DNA of 7,239 nucleotides from Elusimicrobia bacterium RIFOXYB2_FULL_48_7 (lineage in GTDB: Bacteria > Elusimicrobiota > Endomicrobiia > CG1-02-37-114 > XYA2-FULL-39-19), in contig MGVM01000111.1 of the NCBI GenBank assembly GCA_001800495.1, forward strand, positions 391-7,629, written 5' to 3'. The position numbers and the translations under genes are program-made. Numbering within the stretch: the first letter of the stretch is position 1; every line of letters starts with the position of its first letter. Of this stretch, positions 1 to 5,238 are shown in pieces. The notes under the pieces are model-generated. The model was not told the origin of the DNA. It was given only the letters and a program-made list of their open reading frames with translations, and made no database searches.

Positions 1-1879
1 AAGACGATGTCCTGCCGTATTCCACCATGCTGGTTGAGGGCTCACTGGTTGTCCAGATGATTGTTGCCCCGGTAACCGTTCTGTTGACCACAGATATTCC
101 GGAAAGTACCGGCGGCGTTGTGTCCGGCGGGATAACCGTCTGCCCGTTGGATGTGGTGGTACTGCTCTGCATGCCAATATTGTTTTGCGCTTTCACGCTA
201 ACGTAATAGGTCACACCTGCGGTCAAAGTCAATCCGGACGCGTTAAACATTGTTGTCTGCCCGTTGTCTGTCCAGGGAACGGTGTTTGAGGCGCCAGCCC
301 CGCTTTGCTGGGTGCCGACGGCGTACCAGTACTTGGCTATCCCGCTCTGGGGGTCGCTGGAGGCATCCCAGTTTGCCGATAAGGCTGTCAATGAGCCGGT
401 GAAACTTATATCCGCGCCGGTGCCGTCCCTTACCACGGATATATTTGTAGGAGGCGTATAATCATTTGTGTCAAGCGCGACATCGTACTGGCCGTTGGAG
501 TTTACTGCCGAAGTACTCACCAGCCCGGCTCCATTTACTGATTTAACGGTGAAATAATACGTAGTGCCGGCAACAAGCGCCAATCCGCTCCTTGTAACCG
601 TAAGCACATTCCCGATATTTGTCCAGCTATAGGTATTAGTGCCGCCGGCCGTTGTGCCGATGCCGTAGCGGTATCCCGAGATCCCTGTTTCCGGATCGCT
701 GCCGGCAGTCCAGTTGGCTGAAAGCGTATTGTTGGACATTGTTGAAGCGATGTCCACCCCGCTCGTCGAGCCGTCGCGCACAATGCCCGGCGGGTTCGGC
801 GGCGTGACATCCGCCGTGCTTATCACTACAGCCCCGTTTGAATTTGCCGCGGGGCCGATTGAACCAAGCCAGTTTGACGCTTTGACGCTGAAATAATATG
901 TAGTTCCCTCTACAAAAGTCCCGGTTGCGGTTACCACCCTGTTTAAACCGTTACTCTGCCATCCTCTTATGTCTGTATCGCCTACTGTTGTGCCAACCGC
1001 ATACGAATAGCCGGATATTCCGTTTATTGTATCTACTGCCACATCCCAGTTGGCCGAAAGCGATGATGCCGACGCCGCGGATGAAAATTCCACGCCTGGA
1101 GCCGGGCCGTCATAAACTGCGCCTGGGGCCGATGGCGTAGAAGAAACAACCGGCCCCAGGCTTCCGGTGCCAAAATAGGAGTCTGCTACTACCAGGCTAT
1201 CCAGGAAGTATTCCTCGGTATCAGTATTTGATGCGGCGGCATTTCCAACAAATCCAAATTCAAGTTTATCCCAGGTACCCGTGCCATCGCTGAAATTATC
1301 TGTAAGACGCGCACTTGAACCTCTGGCAACGCCATTAAGCCACAGATCGAAGGTTGTTGTTGCGCTGTTGGGAGCCGTGGCGTGAAATTCCACGCAATGC
1401 CAAGCCCCGGATGCAGGATTCGCGCTCTGCCACGAGGCTGTTGTCCAATCAACATCACCTTGATGCCTTGGCCTGTAATCCGCCGAAGAAAATCCCCACA
1501 TATAATACCTTCTTGAGCCCGAATACAATCTTGCAAAAACTGTTGAGCCGGTGCTTGTATAAGATGAAGGGTGAAAAATATAAAAGCGAATGTACATGTC
1601 AGACTGTGCTGGCGTGAAATTCTTAACCAATACTTTTGTCGCAGAAGTAGTTGCTTTGTCCGCTATACTCAGGCTCTTGCCTCCGAATCTTGACTGGTTT
1701 GAAGAGGATTCCAGGGTAACATTTGCTGACGCCCCGCTAGCGCTGATAGAATCCCATGCGCCCGTCGAATTTGTCCACTCGAAATCATCGCTCCAGATAA
1801 CTGTCGGATAAGAATTAACCGGACAAGACAGGATTATTAATCCCATTACGATACAAAGTATTGTAATTGTTTTTTTCAT
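1..1879 (-). CDS. Secreted jelly-roll (LamG-like) plus Fn3-repeat surface protein, 3' end outside window
   Basis: Checked codon by codon, the frame is open for 626 codons from the ATG at 1879-1877 to the window edge. Residues 1-23 form a signal peptide (MKKT start, hydrophobic core, then S-C-P-V); I-L-S-C at 16-19 is a borderline lipobox. Residues about 25-238 look like a concanavalin-type jelly-roll: DDFEW near the start, then WHCVEFH, FDLWLNG, WDKLEFGF and EEYFLDSLVV, a pattern seen in LamG-like and polysaccharide-lyase-like beta-sandwiches. Fn3-like domains follow at about 254-360, 362-474 and 476-582, each with LSANW near the start and TTYYF or VTYYV near the end. A fourth domain starts at 586 (DTTPPV) and is cut. 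No strong Shine-Dalgarno precedes the ATG (only TAGAAAAC), and no other in-frame ATG lies in the 38-base gap, so the start may depend on coupling to the upstream gene. A C-terminal sorting tail is expected beyond the window. No catalytic residues are recognised; glycan binding or adhesion is inferred. Confidence 0.88.
   Translation of the reverse strand, partial: MKKTITILCIVMGLIILSCPVNSYPTVIWSDDFEWTNSTGAWDSISASGASANVTLESSSNQSRFGGKSLSIADKATTSATKVLVKNFTPAQSDMYIRFYIFHPSSYTSTGSTVFARLYSGSRRYYMWGFSSADYRPRHQGDVDWTTASWQSANPASGAWHCVEFHATAPNSATTTFDLWLNGVARGSSARLTDNFSDGTGTWDKLEFGFVGNAAASNTDTEEYFLDSLVVADSYFGTGSLGPVVSSTPSAPGAVYDGPAPGVEFSSAASASSLSANWDVAVDTINGISGYSYAVGTTVGDTDIRGWQSNGLNRVVTATGTFVEGTTYYFSVKASNWLGSIGPAANSNGAVVISTADVTPPNPPGIVRDGSTSGVDIASTMSNNTLSANWTAGSDPETGISGYRYGIGTTAGGTNTYSWTNIGNVLTVTRSGLALVAGTTYYFTVKSVNGAGLVSTSAVNSNGQYDVALDTNDYTPPTNISVVRDGTGADISFTGSLTALSANWDASSDPQSGIAKYWYAVGTQQSGAGASNTVPWTDNGQTTMFNASGLTLTAGVTYYVSVKAQNNIGMQSSTTTSNGQTVIPPDTTPPVLSGISVVNRTVTGATIIWTTSEPSTSMVEYGRTSS
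8..790 (-). repeat. Duplicated Fn3-Fn3 cassette, left copy
   Basis: This copy spans the second and third Fn3-like domains and the start of the next domain in the left gene, and matches 6082-6873 in the same orientation. Between 241-360 and 6321-6440 I count 109 of 120 identical bases, including 32 identical bases in a row at 321-352. Seven of the 11 differences are synonymous. The offset moves from 6074 to 6080 to 6083 along the repeat, so the indels are whole codons. Similarity stops near 790 at the PGIVRDG linker, beyond which the genes carry different domains (another Fn3 here, SGNH in the other copy). The left side is cut by the window edge. Confidence 0.9.
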
Positions 1880-1917
1880 GTTTTCTATAAATTCATCATT
1901 ATAGAATTGATTACCAA

Positions 1918-4209
1918 TTACCTGGTGATCACCAGTTTGCCGCTGGATTTTCCCGCAGGGCCGGAAATCTTGTAAATATACAATCCGCTGGACACTCTTT
2001 GGCCGCTATCATTGGTTGTGTCCCAGTTGATAAAATTGCTTCCGGCGGCCTCATTGAGCGTCCTTGCTATTCTCCCGCTCACGGTATAGATCTTTATTAT
2101 TGAGAGCGGCACGTTATTTCCTACGAAATTCACGCTTTGGCCAAGGGATGCCCTGCAGGGGTTCGGGTAGGCGATGGTTTTGTCGGTAACCTGTGAATAT
2201 TCTATTATCCTGAAGATTGTGAGGTGGTTGACGTTCGCGGTCACGAATTTGTTTGCGGTATCTACTGATGAGTTGGGAATCACAACCCATTCCAGGGCGC
2301 TCTCGCTCCAGTAACACAATTTCAGCTTGTTCTCGGCTAATCCCTGTATTTGAGCGGCAGTATAAGGAACTTTTATAGTTATATCCTTTGCAAAATTCCT
2401 AGTGCCGTCAGCCAGAGTTATCTGCAGGACAATGTTGCTCGCTTTTATCTGTATGTCCCCGGTCTGCGGAAGGCCGGATATTTCAGGCACCTTTATTTCT
2501 ATGGTGGTGTTAGATGAGACCGCGCCGGCAGGGATATTGATAGTGGTGCCATTGCTGTAGGTGACTTCCGAATCCTGAGATGAATCTATGGCCAGGTGGA
2601 CTATGAATCTGTAGTGCGAGGCGGCTGATAAAGTGTTGTTGCTGCCTTTCGCGATGACATGGATGTACCTGATCCCGTCCGACAGGCCGGAAATGGTTAT
2701 GTCTTCCCAGGTGGCAAATGTCCCGTTTGCCGGTGTTACCTGCGTGACAAGGCTGCCGTCAACCAGGTAGTAATAACCGGCTATGTCCGAGGGCGTTGAA
2801 CCCGCTACCGAAAATGTGAACCTGGCGGTTGAGTTGGCATATTCCACGTTTTGCTGGGGATGGGTGATTGAAATAATTCCGGGAGCTACAACGGGCTGGG
2901 GTGAAGTTGAGAAGGTGTAATCGGACGATGTACTTGGATTATTGCTTGCGTCCCTGCCTGCAACTCTGTAGTGGTAAGTGGAATCCTGCAACAGGTTTTC
3001 AAGGGCGACGTTGTGGGTGATGGTTAATGCAAGGTCCTCGGTTGTAAGGGTTCCGTATCCCGACGAAGGGCCGTATTCCACCTGGCTTGTAGCAGGTTCA
3101 TTGGTGATCCACGTTATGGTGGACCCGGAATACGATATGTTTGACGCGGCTATGCTTGAAAATACCGGACCGGTTGTGTCAGTTGAGATTTTCGGTATTG
3201 CTATAAAATTCTGGTTCTCTTTATTTGTATCTATAACGGAATAATTTGCATTTACCGGTACAAATGAATAATCGTCGCTTTCTGGGGTTACTAAATAGTT
3301 ACCGTTTCCCGCTAAATTGAGAAATTGATAAAAACCGCTGGTTGTTGTAACAGTTGATTTTTGCACATCGCCGGTAAGATTCATTTCTATCCCGCTTACA
3401 GGCGTACTTGAATTATCTCTTACATATCCTTTAATACTGTAGGCCGGAACCATATCTTCTTGAATTTCTGCCTGTGTAAGCACGCAATTATATACTTTTA
3501 CTTCATCAATTATTCCTTTAAAAGGCGGCCGGCCGTCTTGGGTAATAGCCGGGTTGATGACATTGCCAATTTGCACGTCAAGCGTATTAGGGCCAAGAAT
3601 ATCAAAAGCAAAAGTATTTGTAATTTCCAGGTTACCATCCAAATAAATCTTTAACGTATTTGAAACCCCATCATAGGTCCCAGCTATATGATGAAATGTA
3701 CCAGTTGAAACCGTATTTGTCCCGACGTAATCAACAAAATACACTTGCTTTGCCAATGCCAGAGAAACTTTCCCGCTTCTTATGGCAATACTATATCCGC
3801 CCTCCTGGCCGGTATTATTGCCCGGAGAATATTTTGTCAGGATAACGCCATTTTGCGTCGAAGTCTTGAACCATGCTTCTAATGTAATCGAATCATAGAT
3901 ATCCAGGGAAGCACTTTGCAAGATACTTATATAGTCGCTTGTACCGTCAAAGTCTAATGCTTTGCCAAAACGTCCATCCACCCATTCGGCGCCGCACACT
4001 GTTCCGTCATTACTACTACCGCTTTGATCATAAACGGTCAATCCTGCACCTTCATTGAAATCAAAATAACAAACCGGAGTTGGAAGCGCAAATAGTGCGG
4101 AGTTTAGCAATAAAACTATAAGGCATGGTATGAGGCTGAAATTACCGCGTATTACCATTTTGGATTTCCTTAACAAGCCCTTGATGACTTTCAGCGTCTC
4201 ATTTTGCAT
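1918..4209 (-). CDS. Secreted multidomain LamG / CarboxypepD_reg-like / Fn3 / ZU5-like protein with FlgD-Ig sorting tail
   Basis: From the ATG at 4209 the protein has 763 residues. A long positively charged N-terminus leads to a hydrophobic stretch and probable signal-peptidase site after LFA (about residue 41). Domains in order: LamG (about 44-243; YFDFNEG, LDFDG, TLEAWFK, HHIAGTYDG, IYLDG, GIIDEVKVYN); a carboxypeptidase-regulatory-like beta-sandwich (257-336; IKGYVRD, SGFYQFLNL); an Fn3 domain of purple-acid-phosphatase type (344-435; TSQVEYG, YHYRVAGRDASNN); another beta-sandwich (441-538); a ZU5-like domain (543-668; INIPAGAV, ending NHLTIFRI); and a FlgD-Ig-like tail (680-763; AYPNP, IKIYTVSGR, WDTTNDSG, GLYIYKI, GKLVITR). 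The tail family is associated with surface delivery, as in type IX secretion substrates; that use here is inferred. A GTG at 4215 is also in frame, but it lies inside the GAGGTGG ribosome site that serves the ATG at 4209. A second ATG at 4158 has its own AAGGA site. The gene lies 40 bases after the barrel gene and 38 before the next. Role probably glycan binding. Confidence 0.93.
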   Translation of the reverse strand: MQNETLKVIKGLLRKSKMVIRGNFSLIPCLIVLLLNSALFALPTPVCYFDFNEGAGLTVYDQSGSSNDGTVCGAEWVDGRFGKALDFDGTSDYISILQSASLDIYDSITLEAWFKTSTQNGVILTKYSPGNNTGQEGGYSIAIRSGKVSLALAKQVYFVDYVGTNTVSTGTFHHIAGTYDGVSNTLKIYLDGNLEITNTFAFDILGPNTLDVQIGNVINPAITQDGRPPFKGIIDEVKVYNCVLTQAEIQEDMVPAYSIKGYVRDNSSTPVSGIEMNLTGDVQKSTVTTTSGFYQFLNLAGNGNYLVTPESDDYSFVPVNANYSVIDTNKENQNFIAIPKISTDTTGPVFSSIAASNISYSGSTITWITNEPATSQVEYGPSSGYGTLTTEDLALTITHNVALENLLQDSTYHYRVAGRDASNNPSTSSDYTFSTSPQPVVAPGIISITHPQQNVEYANSTARFTFSVAGSTPSDIAGYYYLVDGSLVTQVTPANGTFATWEDITISGLSDGIRYIHVIAKGSNNTLSAASHYRFIVHLAIDSSQDSEVTYSNGTTINIPAGAVSSNTTIEIKVPEISGLPQTGDIQIKASNIVLQITLADGTRNFAKDITIKVPYTAAQIQGLAENKLKLCYWSESALEWVVIPNSSVDTANKFVTANVNHLTIFRIIEYSQVTDKTIAYPNPCRASLGQSVNFVGNNVPLSIIKIYTVSGRIARTLNEAAGSNFINWDTTNDSGQRVSSGLYIYKISGPAGKSSGKLVITR
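4167..4171 (-). promoter_or_regulatory. Alternative ribosome site for an internal start at 4158
   Basis: AAGGA lies 8 bases ahead of the in-frame ATG at 4158-4156. Starting there gives a 746-residue protein whose N-terminus (MVIRGN, hydrophobic core, LFA) is a more conventional signal peptide of about 24 residues. The upstream ATG at 4209 has GAGG at 4218-4215 with a 5-base spacer. Both look usable, and the sequence alone does not decide between them. Confidence 0.45.
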
Positions 4210-4216
4210 AACCACC

Positions 4217-4249
4217 TCAATGCGTGATCACTATTCTTCCGGCCGCTGG
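4217..4249 (-). pseudogene. Possible vestigial sorting-tail end (AAGRIVITH-stop)
   Basis: After the TAA of the barrel gene the same frame reads PAAGRIVITH and then TGA (4219-4217). This resembles the tail end of the next gene, which has PAGK followed by GKLVITR. At the DNA level CCAGCGGC and GTGATCAC occur in both, in the same order, with a gap of 10 bases here and 6 there. The remnant's TGA overlaps the GAGG ribosome site of the downstream gene. The match is short and could be chance. Confidence 0.35.
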
Positions 4250-5065
4250 TTACCAGATTATGCCGATTTGGCTAAGCACTGTCGCGCCGCTTAAGTCCAC
4301 CCGCATTATGTAATCATTGGTGCGCCGCCACCAATAAGCTGTTTGACCTGAACCTGTAGAGAAATCATCTGTCGTCATTGTTTCGGAATACGCGTATGAA
4401 TACAACAATCTTATGCCGATAAACACGCGTTTTCGTACCAGCCATTCAAACCCTACTCCCGAATGCGCTCCCACAAAGCTGGAATGCGCTGTAAGCCTGT
4501 TTTTTCTGTCCAATACTGCGCCGGAATTCCTGTCCACTAAAATCCATGCTATATGCTCGGACTCCCATTCGCATGAAATATTATAACTATCAACTCCGGC
4601 TTCTACGTAAGGGTAGAATTTATTTTTCACCTGTCCTTCATTCCAGCGCCCTTTCTTCATATAATACCTGAAAGTTCCCTGGATATGCTGGGTTGAAATA
4701 TGGTCGTAACCATCGTACCGCCCGTTGTAAGTGAAAACTGATTTATTGCCGTCGAGCTTCCCGAAACTCATCATGAAAGCGTTGTTTTTGTATCCGCATC
4801 CCAATTCCAGCTTCATTTCAGGCACAGATTCCTGCAAAGGGCTGGCTCTCCAACCGGGGAAATGTTCACTGCCTTCTTCCAGCATTCTCCGGTAATGCTT
4901 GAGTATTTCCTGCCGCTGCCCCAGGGAGATATTGGCAAAAACATTGACTTTTTTCTTTTCGGGCTCGAAATCATCCAAAAAGCCGCACTTCGCTTCCCTT
5001 GCCGGAACCAGAAAAAAAACGCCAAGTAATAAAAATGCCGGGATAATCTGCCGCTTCAATTTCAT
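4250..5065 (-). CDS. Putative outer-membrane beta-barrel protein (271 aa)
   Basis: The start ATG (5065-5063) is preceded by AAGGGG with an 8-base spacer, a good ribosome site. Residues 1-27 form a signal peptide (MKLKRQ, then a Leu/Phe-rich core, then a short AREAKCG segment). A charged region (FEPEKKK, and RQEILKHYRRMLEEG, probably helical) precedes the barrel-like part. From about residue 83 there are alternating polar/hydrophobic strands rich in Tyr, Phe and Trp with charged turns (MKLELGCGY, FYPYVEAGVDSY, SGVGFEWLVRK, FIGIRLLYSYAYS). The protein ends in IGIIW; a C-terminal aromatic is the usual BAM recognition signal of outer-membrane barrels. Length fits an 8- to 10-stranded barrel. The exact family is not recognised: it lacks an OmpA-type peptidoglycan domain, and nothing specific marks it as PorP/SprF. 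Its place at the head of a tight operon with two large tail-bearing surface proteins suggests an anchoring, export or assembly partner, which is inference only. Confidence 0.85.
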   Translation of the reverse strand: MKLKRQIIPAFLLLGVFFLVPAREAKCGFLDDFEPEKKKVNVFANISLGQRQEILKHYRRMLEEGSEHFPGWRASPLQESVPEMKLELGCGYKNNAFMMSFGKLDGNKSVFTYNGRYDGYDHISTQHIQGTFRYYMKKGRWNEGQVKNKFYPYVEAGVDSYNISCEWESEHIAWILVDRNSGAVLDRKNRLTAHSSFVGAHSGVGFEWLVRKRVFIGIRLLYSYAYSETMTTDDFSTGSGQTAYWWRRTNDYIMRVDLSGATVLSQIGIIW

Positions 5066-5103
5066 GCTTTATTCCCCTTGGTTCACCTTCGCAACATACT
5101 ATA

Positions 5104-5132
5104 TATATATCATGAATTCGGGCTGAAAACAA
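5104..5132 (-). promoter_or_regulatory. Candidate sigma70-type promoter for the barrel gene operon
   Basis: On the minus strand TTGTTT (5132-5127) is followed after 17 bases by TATATA (5109-5104), inside an alternating TA run that ends TATAGT. Both boxes match the consensus only partly, and the TA run makes the -10 position ambiguous. The location, about 40 bases ahead of the barrel gene start, suits a promoter for the three downstream genes. The sigma-factor consensus of this organism is unknown. Confidence 0.35.
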
Positions 5133-5155
5133 GGGGGAATTTTTAAAAGATGGGC

Positions 5156-5180
5156 AATTAAGAACAGCCGATAAATCGGC
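5156..5180 (-). terminator. Weak hairpin after the SGNH gene, possible terminator
   Basis: On the minus strand GCCGA, a TTTA loop and TCGGC form a 5-base-pair stem (5180-5167), followed by TGTTCTTAATT. The stem is short and the T run is interrupted, so termination may be partial or absent. It lies after the SGNH gene and its tail remnant and before the candidate promoter, the expected place for a transcript boundary. Confidence 0.3.
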
Positions 5181-5182
5181 AA

Positions 5183-5238
5183 CTACTTTGTTAGTGCGAG
5201 TTTGCCCTCCCTACACGGCAGGAGGACTGCGCCAGCAC
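5183..5238 (-). pseudogene. Vestigial duplicate of a sorting-tail 3' end (GKLALTK-stop)
   Basis: Directly after the SGNH gene's TGA, a shifted frame reads SAGAVLLPCREGKLALTK followed by TAG (5185-5183). The live gene ends NAGGALTGKLALTR-TGA. Over the last 24 bases 17 are identical. The GKLALT codons differ only at third positions, and the last sense codon is Lys against Arg, as expected of a once-functional coding end. A 15-base block further up (GCAGGCGGCGCCCTC against GCTGGCGCAGTCCTC) also aligns, leaving an extra insert of about five codons in the remnant. It has no start and is not a gene; it looks like the old 3' end left behind after duplication or replacement of the tail. Confidence 0.6.

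Noticed and set aside
264..1811. Several plus-strand and other-frame open frames across this stretch (for example 264-461, 714-896, 1189-1536, 1354-1617)
   Set aside because: They lie opposite or within the continuous 626-codon minus-strand gene with clear domain repeats; their products are low-complexity and unlike any family.
1817..1834. Lipoprotein signal (I-L-S-C) in the left gene
   Set aside because: Leu at -2 is atypical for a lipobox and an ordinary signal-peptidase site is equally possible, so it was not called as a lipoprotein.
1880..1917. Possible third tail remnant (LVIN read after the stop of the middle gene)
   Set aside because: Only about four codons resemble LVIT, in an AT-rich gap; too short to separate from chance.
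2978..3845. Plus-strand open frames at 2978-3244, 3460-3654 and 3660-3845
   Set aside because: They are antisense shadows of the LamG/Fn3 gene, without ribosome sites or recognisable domains.
4213..4215. GTG at 4215 as the start of the middle gene
   Set aside because: It overlaps the GAGGTGG that looks like the ribosome site for the ATG six bases later, and has no good site of its own.
5100..5110. Alternating TA run as a meaningful microsatellite
   Set aside because: It is only 11 bases and fits better as part of an AT-rich promoter region.
4813..5126. Short open frames at 4813-5025 (minus) and 4899-5126 (plus) overlapping the barrel gene
   Set aside because: The barrel frame has a signal peptide, ribosome site and C-terminal aromatic; these overlapping frames have none.
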